Part shown: positions 33,702-43,417 of the stretch, one piece after another
Position numbering within the stretch: position 1 is the stretch's first letter
Layout of the letters: the number at the start of each line of letters is the position of its first letter
Assembly (NCBI GenBank): GCA_016617855.1
Contig: JAECUM010001749.1
Coordinates: forward strand, 95,160 to 159,159
Reading direction: 5' to 3'
From: Megalonaias nervosa
Taxonomy: Eukaryota; Mollusca; Bivalvia; Unionida; Unionidae
DNA: 64,000 bases
Position numbers and translations under genes: made by a program
The notes under the pieces: model-generated
The model's database searches: none
What the model was told of the DNA's origin: nothing
What the model saw: the letters and a program-made list of their open reading frames with translations, nothing else

Positions 33702-34761
33702 ATGGTAGATATTTATGGAAGATCTTCTCGTGGTAAAGCTCAGCAGCAAGCTGATTTATCTAAATATGCAACCCTTGATCAGCTCAGAAATGAGATTGAC
33801 GATTTATTAAATATTACAAGTGTGGATCAAAATGAGGTCGTTGTTATTCAGGATAAAGAAGGACGATTAAAGACGAGTAATATACAACTGCCAGATGTAC
33901 TCATACCGCGGTTGTTAATAATATCGTTACTTTTACTGATCAGGGTAAAATACAAGATTCCGGTACGTCAGTCAACGATTATATTAAGAAAGCTGGTGAT
34001 TCATTCACGGGTTACATTATCATGAACCAAAATAAAAGTATAGGCCTTGGAAATCCAACCGCAGATACAGACGCCGCAACAAAAAAATATGTCGATGATC
34101 AAGAATCTAAGTACGTATTAGTCAACGGCGGTATAATGCGTGCATTTCTCAACATGAATAACAATTGTATTAATAATCTTAGAACACCAGAATCTGATTT
34201 TGATGCTGCAACGAAGAAATACGTCGATGATAAGGAAATTCCTGTGACAACTTCGCTAAAAACAATCAATGACGAAATGACTACATTCAATGCTACTTTT
34301 CTAGACATATAGAAACGTTCTTAAATTTTCGTCAAAATATAAACAAAACCATTAAAGATTATTTTGCGGAACAACCAACCGTTGACATAAAACTAGCCGA
34401 CGTTAACATGAGACTCAACGATATTGTCAGTGGAATACCTAATATTGTTCAAAAAACTAATCTGATTAAAATTCCACACGGACAGATTAAATATATCGTG
34501 TATACAGTAGCATCAGGGTCATCAACATCGACACCACAAAATAACACTCTCGAACGTACCGCAGAAGTAACTGGTTTATACAGGCTGTCCATGCGTGGTT
34601 TAGAAATTACTGCTGCCACTTCATCATCACCGAATGTATATCATAATCCTCTACTGGTGATGCTAAATAAAAACACTAAAGAAATATTTACGCTGATATC
34701 AACGGAAATGCCTCCGAGACGTTACTGGTGGTATCTGGAATTCGTAGCTGAAACTCCTTAA
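33702..34761 (+). pseudogene. Fiber/tail-fiber-like protein, split by two frameshifts
   Basis: Three adjoining frames make one gene. The first (MVDIYGRSSRGKAQQQADL, ATG at 33702 after AAATATA) loses frame near 33890-33905. The second (to 34312) holds two copies of DAATKKYVDD, a motif common in phage tail fibers and adenovirus-like fibers of elements. The third is in the other frame from about 34295 and ends YWWYLEFVAETP at 34761. The C-terminal 117 residues look like a small beta-rich head domain, and the middle has trimeric-fiber character. Neighbouring capsid genes are intact, so this is one of the damaged genes of the copy, or these two indels are assembly errors. Confidence 0.65.
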
Positions 34762-34785
34762 TTAATTACTTAATGTCATTGTATA

Positions 34786-35307
34786 ATGGATCAAAACCAA
34801 GGACCTCAGTCCTACATCGACGTTCAACGTCACAGATATAATCAAGTGTGTAAATGTCAGACTGAATTAAAAAATATAATCGACGATTATACAGTAAAAG
34901 TAAAAAAATATCGCAGACGTATGGTTGTCATTGATATAATTGTTTACTCAGTTTCCGCTATTGTTGCTGGGGCCGGATTATTATTATCAACAATAACAAT
35001 GACGGCGCCTGCAGTTGTAACAATTGTCGTTTCAACTTCAACGACTATCGCAGGTATTCTCAGTATTATAGCTAAGAAGATATCTGCATGTACAAATACT
35101 AAATTGCACGAGTATATAATAAAATTACATACAGCAACAATAGCCTATTCTAAATTATCATCATATATTTCCTTGTACCTCAGTGATGGTAAAATATCTG
35201 ATGAGGAGTTTGCAACAATAATGAAAACCTACGATGAAGCATTTAGTGACAAAGTCACTCACAATAACCAAGGCGAATTAAATAATAACAATAATAATAA
35301 TGACTGA
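34786..35307 (+). CDS. Two-helix membrane protein of the virion block, 173 aa
   Basis: ATG after CATTGTATA. Residues 1-45 are polar with a Cys pair (VCKCQTELKN) and a basic RRRM stop-transfer-like edge. Two hydrophobic segments, about 46-70 (VVIDIIVYSVSAIVAGAGLL) and 74-96 (APAVVTIVVSTSTTIAGILS), form a hairpin. The rest is helical, and the end is a poly-Asn tract from (AAT/AAC)n. Small two-TM proteins occur at this position in several invertebrate Mavericks; the role is unknown, perhaps a virion membrane or fusion-related protein. The last 8 bases overlap the start of the next gene, suggesting coordinated expression. Confidence 0.6.
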   Translation: MDQNQGPQSYIDVQRHRYNQVCKCQTELKNIIDDYTVKVKKYRRRMVVIDIIVYSVSAIVAGAGLLLSTITMTAPAVVTIVVSTSTTIAGILSIIAKKISACTNTKLHEYIIKLHTATIAYSKLSSYISLYLSDGKISDEEFATIMKTYDEAFSDKVTHNNQGELNNNNNNND

Positions 35308-36778
35308 CTCAAGAGAGCTACTTCAACAGATCGTCACTAATACAACCCCGTCAAAAACTACTATGATCTCATTAAGTTCGACCAATCCTGAGTTTAGCGT
35401 TAACTTTCCAACCGCAATTCCAGCAAAGGAAATAGCCCTAGCACAATTGCGAGTTTATTATAGTTGGCCAAATATTAGATCAAAACCATTTGGTGGACTA
35501 CAGCCAAATAATTCGTTAGTATTTGCAAATAAGAATAAGCCTGATGGAACTCCTGACTGGCAAGTAGTTGCTATTCCAACGGGTAGATATCAAATAGAAC
35601 AGATCAACGATGAGTTCCAACGTAGAATTAAATCTATTACAGGAAAAGAATCCAAAATAGCAATTACTGTTTACGAACCAACATTATCAGCGGTGATTGA
35701 AATAAATTCCCCTGATTATTCTGTAGATATTTATCAAAGTTCGATCAGATCAGTATTAGGTTGGCCTGAAGTTGCACCGGTCTATCAAGGACCACCTGAA
35801 CCAAAACGATCTGATTTTGTTATAAATATTGAAAAAGTTATAAAAATCCCAGAATATCGAAAAACGTATCCATTTATAGAGAATCCGGATGCTTATCGTG
35901 GTTATACACATTATACTCATTTTGTAGATTTCATTCAGGGTAAGAAAGGTACAACAAGAATAGCAACAATTAACATTGAAGAAATTAACTCAAAATCAAG
36001 ACCAATTAAATCTGAACATGGACGTGTACTTAATGATCTAAGAAATTTATTTTCCAGCATCAACACTTTTTATAACGATGATTTAAAAAATCAAATAATT
36101 GAAACAATACAACATTTGAATCAAGTTGCATCAGACTTAGAATATGTAAATAAGGCTGTCGTTGACAGAGAAAAAACATTAAACGCACCGGTAGATAGAT
36201 TTCTTAATACTTATATAGTTAATGAAGACAGCCCAATTCAACGTGTAAGTTATAAACGTTTATTTACAACAGTGTTTCTTAAATATTATGGAATTACAGA
36301 AGAACAGCTACCAACATTTATAATTCCGGGATTTAACTCTGATGAGCTAAAGAAATCAGTTAATGATCTTATTGATGAACACTTTAAAAGAATATGTGAT
36401 TCATGGAAAAAATTAATACCTACACCAACCGTTCTTAAATATAATAATGATCCACATGGTGGAGGTCGTCATATCTCACCTGATATTGTTAATATAACAT
36501 CAACGATCGCAGTCAATTTAGTATGTGACGTAATTGATGGTAGCTATCAAGTAGATCTTGAAAAATCCACTCAAGCTCAACAAGGGTATATATTATATTC
36601 ATTTAGCCCTCAAGCTCCACCTGGGTGGTTAATTGTATCTGAACCAATTAATCCGGTTTATCTACGTGTACATAATCCATTATTATCAAGAATAAATTTC
36701 AAGCTTACTGACCAGACAGGACACATTTTGGATTTAAGACAAGAATCGCTAAATATTAATCTATATATACGCTCGTAG
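35300..36778 (+). CDS. Penton/minor-capsid-like protein, 492 aa
   Basis: Starts ATGACTGACTC within the tail of the preceding gene. The N-terminal part has LAQLRVYYSWPNIRSK, then VVAIPTGRYQIEQINDEFQR and IYQSSIRSVLGWPEV. The C-terminal part has VNLVCDVIDGSYQ, ILYSFSPQAPPGWLIV and RINFKLTDQTGHILDLR. From memory, this pair of blocks (YSW.NI / P.G.Y.I..IN / LG then CD.I.GS / YSF.P..PPG / LTD..G..IDLR) is widespread in invertebrate Maverick-like elements as the second capsid component. The middle (about 170-330) is helical and variable. I infer a penton or spike-base role. Frame fully open. Confidence 0.6.
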   Translation: MTDSRELLQQIVTNTTPSKTTMISLSSTNPEFSVNFPTAIPAKEIALAQLRVYYSWPNIRSKPFGGLQPNNSLVFANKNKPDGTPDWQVVAIPTGRYQIEQINDEFQRRIKSITGKESKIAITVYEPTLSAVIEINSPDYSVDIYQSSIRSVLGWPEVAPVYQGPPEPKRSDFVINIEKVIKIPEYRKTYPFIENPDAYRGYTHYTHFVDFIQGKKGTTRIATINIEEINSKSRPIKSEHGRVLNDLRNLFSSINTFYNDDLKNQIIETIQHLNQVASDLEYVNKAVVDREKTLNAPVDRFLNTYIVNEDSPIQRVSYKRLFTTVFLKYYGITEEQLPTFIIPGFNSDELKKSVNDLIDEHFKRICDSWKKLIPTPTVLKYNNDPHGGGRHISPDIVNITSTIAVNLVCDVIDGSYQVDLEKSTQAQQGYILYSFSPQAPPGWLIVSEPINPVYLRVHNPLLSRINFKLTDQTGHILDLRQESLNINLYIRS

Positions 36779-36873
36779 AACGTCCGAGTAAATATTTCCT
36801 GATATAATCAAGGGAAAAAAATAATCTGATTCTGAAATAATATAATTATTTTTTTTTTACTGATTTTTCTCAT

Positions 36874-37045
36874 TCTGATGGGTTAGATGGTACTCTGATT
36901 CGTAAAATCTGCAGATTCGTTAATCAGATGGGTTAAATGGTACTCTGTTTCGTGAAATATTTAGAATTTTCTTAATCAAATGGGTTAAATGGTACTCTGT
37001 TTCATGAAATTGTTACAAATTCTTCAGTCTGATGGGTTGAACAAT
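36874..37045. repeat. 51-bp tandem repeat, four copies
   Basis: The phrase TC(T/A)GATGGGTTA(A/G)ATGGTACTCTG recurs at about 36875, 36925, 36977 and 37028, mostly followed by a (T/A)TTCGT(A/G)AAAT block. The fourth copy is degraded (GGGTTGAACAATACTC). Confidence 0.8.
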
Positions 37046-37551
37046 ACTCAAAATCATTAAAATCTGAATAATATATGTTTGAGGCAATTGTACATATAAT
37101 GAAACGAGATAACTCTGCTCTCTCTCTGCAGAGCAAATTAAACGATTATCTCCCTTACTACTACGTTTGATTTATAGACAACTAAGATATCTTGTTTTCG
37201 TTAATTATTTTGTGATTTATTTGTTCTCTGTAAACAATTAGTTGTTAGTGAAGCAGCAATTTGTAACAGAGAGGGGTATTGATGCATCTTTTGACTCTGA
37301 TAACCTTAAATTCACGTCGGTTTATACAAGTGCGTAGAGTTATTTTTAGCTCTAACACATGTATTTTGACCTAACGAACGATAACTCATACAGAAAATGT
37401 AATATGCGATTATTTTATGAATTATGTTTGAAAAATTGAAGTAAATTTACGCTACAGTTTTACAATAACTGATTTTATTCTATTAGTAATCACATGTTAG
37501 ACAGTGCAAATAGTTTATATACTTAAATTTAAGTATATATTCATAAGAGAG

Positions 37552-37620
37552 CGGTGGCCGAGGTGTTAAGGCGTTTGCACGTAGATCAAAGTTCGGTAGA
37601 CTCTCTGTGTGATCGAGTCT
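37552..37620 (+). other. tRNA-like RNA polymerase III promoter (SINE head or decayed tRNA)
   Basis: GGTGGCCGAGGTGTTAAGGC is a good Ser/Leu-tRNA A box. GATCGAGTC about 45 bp downstream fits the B box GWTCRANNC. The anticodon arm lacks a proper U33 and the acceptor arms do not pair, so it is not a functional tRNA. It differs from the SINE family found elsewhere in the window. Confidence 0.45.
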
Positions 37621-37829
37621 CCAAAAATGCTAAAGATATATTATCTTACATTCGGCGGCGGATGCTATTTATAAATGGGGGTACGAAACCCAACAGAAAA
37701 ATAATACAACTCTCCCACCATGTAACCACGTGGTGGGTGTACTTTTGCACTCCCCGGGGTTTTGTATGGGAGGGGAGTGTACAAAATCTGTTAGACGTAG
37801 GTAAACCCCCCCCCCGTTGTATTCTGTCA

Positions 37830-38215
37830 ATAGTTAAGTTTAAGTTTGTTGTTAAGTTTATGTTTGTTGTTAAGTTTATGTTTGTGCTGTCTGCAAAAAA
37901 TCAAAATCATCACCATTTGTGTATATTCATGTTCATACAATCATATGTTCATTAGGATAAGTTTATGTTTGTGCTGTCTGCAAAAAATCAAAATCATCAC
38001 CATTTGTATATATAATCATGATCATACAATCAAATATTCATTAGGATAAGTTTTATGTGTTTGTGCCGTCCATTAGGATAAGTTTATGTTTGTGCTGTCT
38101 GCAAAAAATCAGAATCATAATCATATGTATATATAATCATGATCATACAATCATATATTCATTAGGATAAGTTTATGTGTTTGTGCCGTCCATTAGGATA
38201 AGTTTATGTGTTGTG
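37830..38215. repeat. Tandem repeats around TTAGGATAAGTTTATG...GTGCTGTCTGC
   Basis: Units combine TAAGTTTATGTTTGTGCTGT, CTGCAAAAAATCA(A/G)AATCAT, a TATATATAATCATGATCATAC block and ATTCATTAGG. About four long copies (37855, 37958, 38078 and a shortened one at 38167) are seen, with different deletions. The inner TCATGATCA is palindromic. Confidence 0.7.
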
Positions 38216-38257
38216 TTTGTGTCGTTAATAAAAATTACGGATCACCCTCGGAGCTTT

Positions 38258-38281
38258 CTAGGATGTTGTTTGACAACCTAG
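38258..38281. ncRNA. Hairpin copy 1 (possible structured RNA or protein-binding palindrome)
   Basis: CTAGG at 38258 pairs with CCTAG at 38277-38281, with an inner TTGT/ACAA stem. Context is GGAGCTT before and GGGGTTCACATGGGG after. The copy at 38347 preserves pairing through a double substitution. Confidence 0.4.
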
Positions 38282-38346
38282 GGGTTCACATGGGGGTTGA
38301 GTCTGTATAAATGTGTTTCGTCTAATTTCGAATGCCCCTGAGCTTG

Positions 38347-38370
38347 CTAGAATGTTGTTTGACAATCTAG
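38347..38370. ncRNA. Hairpin copy 2, with compensatory base pair
   Basis: CTAGA pairs with TCTAG. Relative to copy 1, G5 is A and its partner C20 is T, so the pair is kept. The flanks (GAGCTTG before, GAGCTCATATGGGG after) match copy 1. Confidence 0.4.
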
Positions 38371-38444
38371 GAGCTCATATGGGGTTGTGTTGTGATTATA
38401 TGTTTTGTAAATATTTTTTATATTGAAGAAATATTTATTATATA

Positions 38445-38833
38445 ATGAACCAAGAAAATATTAATGCTATTATTTCCGCTATCAAAAAACTACAGCATGA
38501 GGGAATAAATCTCTCTGATAATCTCAATCCTGAGAAAATATTATGCGATTATAAAATATTGAAACAGCGAAAAATCGAGGGTAAATACACACTGACATCT
38601 GAGTACAGGTTCATGAAACTGATTTATAAATCAATGTTGGAATCCTTGGGAGAAATAATAATTGACAAACAGGTGAAGCTGTTGCTCCTCTTGCACGTTC
38701 GATCGAAAATATCAGATCTGAACTATCTCGTGAATACGAGAAGAAAAAGATTATAGATAATCGTGTAATACAACTAAGAAAAATTATGTTATTTGATTCA
38801 AGCGACAGTGAGAGTAGCGACAATGAAAATTAA
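38445..38833 (+). pseudogene. Small helical protein of the Polinton, frameshifted
   Basis: ATG follows TTATATA. The frame opens MNQENINAIISAIKKLQHEG and contains YTLTSEYRFMKLIYKSMLES. It loses natural composition after about 38670, while a second frame resumes with the charged helix LSREYEKKKIIDNRVIQL and ends in the acidic tail SSDSESSDNEN at a TAA at 38831-38833. A single indel therefore separates two halves of about 130 residues. No family recognised. The helical, acidic-tailed character would fit a small DNA-binding or regulatory protein, an inference only. Confidence 0.5.
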
Positions 38834-38864
38834 CAAAAAAAAAAAAGAGCCTCACGCTCTTTCA

Positions 38865-39636
38865 TTAATCGTTTTGCAATATTTGAACGGGTGAATTGCG
38901 TTCTACTTGATTTTTTTTATCTACCTGTTTATGCGTATTGAAACTTAATTTTTTGTTCAAATTTTTTCGAAAATGCGAATCTATAATAGCAATTTGCAAA
39001 TACTGTGCTGATTGTGGATATATATCAAAATATTTGGCAGCAGCATTCATTGATGGGAAAACTATTTCTTCATCGGTTTCTTTATTCTTGGATATAATAG
39101 ATCTTTTTGCAAACCTCCTACATTTTCCAGTATTTCCACGTTTGCAATTCTCCCCTTGTGTAATGGCCTGCAGGTTACATAATCGATTTTTTTTTGTTTC
39201 CATCAATATGATCAATTACAAGCCCATCTTCGATAATCCCGTGGAAACATTCATAGTTAGATCTGTGTGATAAATATTTTTCTCCTCAGCAGTAAATCTA
39301 AAATAACCATGAATATTAACACTACCTACTGGTTTTTTTGATTTACAGTTTCTAATAACACCATCTCGAGATGCTTCGTAATTTGTAAATACTGGATGTT
39401 TCACAAATTCATATTTCAGATAATATTCATCTTTTAATTTTCTTATATCATTATTTTGAATCTGATTATTTGTTTGATTCATTATATATAAATGACATTT
39501 GTTTAAACCATTATTTGTTTGATTCATTATAAAATCATTGTTTGTTTGATTCATTATAAAATCATCGTCAATATCATTATTTTGAATCTGATTATTTGTT
39601 TGATTCATTATATATAAATGACATTTGTTTAAATCA
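38865..39636 (-). pseudogene. NUMOD-type HNH homing-endonuclease relic
   Basis: On the minus strand an Asn/Gln-rich repeat leader (MNQTNNQIQNND repeated) is followed by YEFVKHPVFTNYEASRDG, a NUMOD4-like domain ('Y.vS..G.vrN'). In the next frame comes an HNH core (HRSNYECFHGI, then LVIDHIDGNK). After an A-run slip near 39190, NLQAITQGENCKRGN completes the HNH-associated block. A NUMOD1-like DNA-binding module follows (IISKNKETDEEIVFPSMNAA then AAKYFDIYPQ). At least two frameshifts break it. Such enzymes are normally phage or intron-encoded homing nucleases, so its presence in an animal virus-like element is unusual. The leader repeats correspond to near-identical DNA repeats at 39440-39650. 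Confidence 0.65.
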
Positions 39637-39650
39637 TTATTTTGAGAATC
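39440..39650. repeat. Repeated block inside the HNH leader
   Basis: TCATTATTTTGAATCTGATT then ATTTGTTTGATTCATTATAT then AAATGACATTTGTTTAAA occurs twice (39448-39507 and 39570-39629). Shorter TTGTTTGATTCATTATAAAA units lie between. The repeat is in coding DNA (MNQTNN units). Confidence 0.8.
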
Positions 39651-39927
39651 TGGCCAAATAATCTTCTTCTGATTTTATAGGAGATTCACATGACGTTTTC
39701 TTATCGTAATACCGCTTTAGTTCTCTGCATTTTTTTCCGCCGCATTTTAAACACAGCTGAGTTTTTCCTCTTACTCCAATACCACATTGAATACATGGTT
39801 TTGGTCCTAAACTCCCATATTTGATGTTCTGCATATGATATCCACAGAATTTATTTACACATGGTTTATTACAAGGAGAAGTATGTCCGATTTTGAGCCA
39901 AGCACACTTGTTCTTTGTTTCAATCAT
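39637..39927 (-). CDS. Cysteine-rich zinc-binding protein, 96 aa, possibly the N-terminal part of the HNH gene
   Basis: ATG on the minus strand follows TAGTATATAATA. Cysteines fall in ordered groups: KCAWLKIG, then SPCNKPCVNKFCGYH, then KPCIQCGIG, then QLCLKCGGKKC, consistent with two zinc ribbons or fingers. The frame stops at a TAA at 39637-39639, just where a different frame continues into the QNNDLNKCHLYI leader of the HNH relic. The two were probably one gene before an indel. Role: DNA or nucleic-acid binding, inferred. Confidence 0.5.
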   Translation of the reverse strand: MIETKNKCAWLKIGHTSPCNKPCVNKFCGYHMQNIKYGSLGPKPCIQCGIGVRGKTQLCLKCGGKKCRELKRYYDKKTSCESPIKSEEDYLARFSK

Positions 39928-39970
39928 TATTATATACTAAAATTTCAATTTGAATATTTGCCTTAATTAT

Positions 39971-42900
39971 ATGGAACGATTATATACGATTAAACCACGA
40001 AGATCCAGATTCAATCTCGATAGATTATCTGAGTACAAATTTAGTATTTCGATGCAGGATTTAGCATTAACAAATATAGAAATAACAGAGCGTATCCTTG
40101 AAGCAAAGAGGGAATTTCGTAATAGTGGTGCTGCTCATGTTTGGTCAACATTCAGAGTCGGGAATGTTACTAATATGATGAATGACGAACGAGGAAAGGT
40201 GATTATTAATCACCTTGATGTTCAAAAATATTTTATTTTAATAAAATTTATTGTAAGGACAGACGACGATACTTGGATTATCCGTGACAAGCGTGATCCA
40301 GTCCGCATACATTCAGGAAATAATATTGTTCTCTTGAGTAATAAATCTAAGCCCGGAATACTGACTGGTATTGACAAAGTGTATTATGAACGTGGATACC
40401 CTGTGACTGCGGTTGTATATGCAATATATCCGCTGAATAATAAACCTGACGTTGGAAATCTCAAACCGATGAAACTATCAGAATCAAGAATAAACTGCGT
40501 AGCTGAACGAGTAACGGAACATTTTATAAACGCGATACGTGGTAATGGTTTAACAGAACTACGGCGTAAAAAAATAAATAATTGGGCAGAATCAGTTTAG
40601 GATACTGGAGCATCTATCAGCGACCTTGATAAACTAGGGAGATTATTAAAATTTCCAATAACAGTGAAGACTTTAACAGGAGAGATTTTATATAAATCGA
40701 AATATGAATCAAGAGGAGCTTCGATAGATATTATTGATCACAATGCACATGCTTGGACTATGGCAGTAACAATATTTCCACGAGACAGAACGGTTAAATT
40801 TTATGATGGTCATATATTTGATTTTATCAAAAATATCAGTAAAAGTGACCCTGTATCTGTTTGGTTATTTCAAAGTTCAGAATATAATTATTATGATCAG
40901 TTTGTACAGCCTGGTGGGGATATTTATCGTACAGAATCTCTTCATGTAGAAATGGAACATCTTGCGCTGAAATATACTTCTGACGATGTCAAAGTTAGAC
41001 AATTACTGAATAATTGTTTTACCGTTCCATCAGTTGCTGCTCATTTCACTCAGGAGAAAAATTTATGGAAACCAACACGATCAGAATTTATCGAAGATAT
41101 CAGGAAAAGCTGCGTAGAATATGGACATGGAGGATTAAGGAATACTAAATAAGATTACAATGATGTTATCTCTGTTGATATGGTGGCGTGTTATCCTGGA
41201 AGTTTTCTTGGATACGGAAAATGTTCTGAATATTTTAGGAGATTTGGTCATCCATCACACGAAATGTCCAGGGTTGCGATAAACGGACCATTACCGGATT
41301 TTGATCTAACAGGATTTGCTCGTGTAGAATCATTTAAGTTTGCAGAAAATCTCCATCCGATTAATTACGTTTGGTTTGGAAGACACTTTTCAGAAAAATA
41401 CTGGGTGCCAATAATGCTATTAAGATATATGCTTGATGTTGGAATGTTAACATTATTGAAGGTGAGTGAAGCGATTATATCGTATCGGTCACAAAAACAG
41501 GTTTGGTTACCAGAACCGGATAGATTTAATATTGATGATGCTAGAAGAGAATTTCCTGATCTCAATGAAGATGACATTATTAAAATTACTAATAATATAT
41601 GTAAATGCAGAGATGAGCATGATGAGAAAGTTGCAAAAGATCTCGGTAGAAAGATAATTGGTAAATTTACTCAAGGAGGAGCATATGATCGTAAAAGACA
41701 CTGTACAAGATTGATTATGGACGATGCTGAACTCGATTTTAGAATCGCTGATACAACGGAAAAAAACACATTTATAAGCCGATGTAATGCTTATTTATCA
41801 GATGGAACCAAACTAGGCACAATTGTGAGCTATCTTGATGGTGACTCACCGCAGTTTACTCACTTAAGATCTTCAATGCTAGCCTATGTTTCGATAAATC
41901 TATTGTCGATGATAAATAGATTTTCTCGTTATGCTGTCAGAGTTGCTACGGATTCGTTCTACATAAATAAAAAATATACGGATTTGTTAAAACCGCTACT
42001 CGGTAATGGTGAATGGGTAACATGGAGAATAAAACAGGAGAATATACTTAGTTATTCTGAATCTACCGACGTTGAAATTAAGGAAATATATTACAAAAAT
42101 AATAATCAAGTATCAAAGTCATCAGCACCATCTGTATATGATCCTGTGGCTAGACATAAGACTGTTTATCTTAACGGATGCGGTGGTTCAGGTAAAACAA
42201 CTCGTGTGATTAAATTATTCCTGAACAACCATTCAGATATAATTGTTTTGACACCGACACATAAACTCGCCAGAGAAATAAAAGAACGAGGAGTAAAATC
42301 ATGTACATACCATAGTTTCTTCAGATGGTGCGGAGATACATGGACTCCTGAACGAATGGGTGAGAAATATATACCTAAATATATTATATGGGACGAGGTA
42401 GACACAGTACCGTTAGAAATATTAAAAACATTTCTTGATTGGTTATTAACAAAGAATACTGCTGTAATAATGTGTGGCGATCATGGTCAACCACCACCCT
42501 TTATTGGACAGTCACCACATGAATGGCTAAAGAATAACGTAGATTATTATGAAGAAATAAATGATGACCATAGAGCTATTGATGAACCGCTGAAGGAGTT
42601 TAAAAGGTTAATCAGACTACAGCCAGATAAAATACAATGTGAGATAATGCGTAAAGTAATTCCAGAAACTAGTACGAATGATTTTTTGAGTTTATGGAGA
42701 CCTGCTGATTTGATAGTCGCAAGTAGAAAGATAGTTCGTGATAAACTGCAGGAGAAATTATTTCTGTTACATAAAGAAAAGTTTTCAGATCTACCTGTAC
42801 CATTATGTTATCGCCCAACAGATACTCGACGACAGAATATTGAAGTTGAAATTCCTGGTGGTGGAATACAAAATCTTGTACTGAATGATATTGTTTTGGT

Positions 42901-43417
42901 TGCTGTTGATGTTGTTGAGAATGCGCTGAGTATGGATAAATCGCCGTGGACGTTAGGATACGCTATAACGATCCATTCTTCACAGGGGTTAACAATATCA
43001 GATACAAATATCTGGATTATAGATGATCGGATCGAATGGTCAAATTCAGTCTATCTCGCAGTATCTCGAGTCAGAAGAATATATCAACTACATAGGGTTA
43101 TTATGAATTTTACAGAAAATAATGATCAGACTGTTAGCAATGACGTAATAAGAAAAAAACTATCTGGTTATAAGCAATGTGACCAAAAAAATAATCGTGA
43201 TTTTGATATCGATAATGAGTTTATTATAACACTAAAACAACGACAGAATAATCATTGTGCAAGCTGTAACGCAGTAATGTTATGGCAGTATTCGAATAAT
43301 AATCCAAGACAATTTACCGTAGACAGAATTAATAGTGATCTTGGTCATACACGTGATAACGTGATGCTGACCTGTCTTGAATGTAATCGACGTAGAGGTG
43401 CTAGCTTACATAAGTGA
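39971..43417 (+). pseudogene. POLB: Protein-primed family B DNA polymerase fused to SF1 helicase and HNH nuclease; two in-frame stops
   Basis: One frame of 1148 codons starts at ATG 39971 (after TTAATTAT; the upstream TTG is not needed). It is interrupted by TAG at 40598-40600 and TAA at 41150-41152. Codons 1-400 form the N-side/exonuclease-like part. Polymerase motif A is ISVDMVACYP at about 402-409, a motif-B-like LGRKIIGKFTQGG follows near 570, and motif C is VRVATDSFYI near 657 (normally DTDS; the first Asp is Ala). The helicase has GCGGSGKTT (about 737), IIWDEVD (about 806), CGDHGQPPP, TLGYAITIHSSQGLT (about 996) and SNSVYLAVSRVRR, a Pif1/RecD-like set. The end (about 1096-1148) is an HNH module: CASCN, FTVDRINSD, GHTRDNVML and CLECNRRRG. 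The gene should replicate the element. Stops and the altered motif C argue that this copy is dead. From memory, similar CYP(A/G)SF polymerase-helicase proteins exist in cnidarian and mollusc genomes. Confidence 0.82.

Larger units (their letters stand above)
36779..38444. other. Central non-coding region of the Polinton, repeat-rich
   Basis: Between the virion block and the replication half. From left to right it holds a 51-bp tandem array (36874-37045), featureless AT-rich DNA to 37540, a tRNA-like head (37552-37620), a hairpin (37748-37779) next to a C-run, an array around ATTAGGATAAGTTTATG (37830-38215), and two covarying hairpins (38258-38370). It could carry a replication origin, a packaging signal or an RNA; none of these is demonstrated. 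Confidence 0.6.

Noticed and set aside
37552..37640. A functional tRNA-Ser/Leu gene
   Set aside because: A and B boxes fit, but the acceptor stem does not pair and the anticodon loop lacks U33.
39440..39650. CRISPR-like array
   Set aside because: Spacing is irregular, the repeats are coding (MNQTNN) and no spacers of constant length exist.
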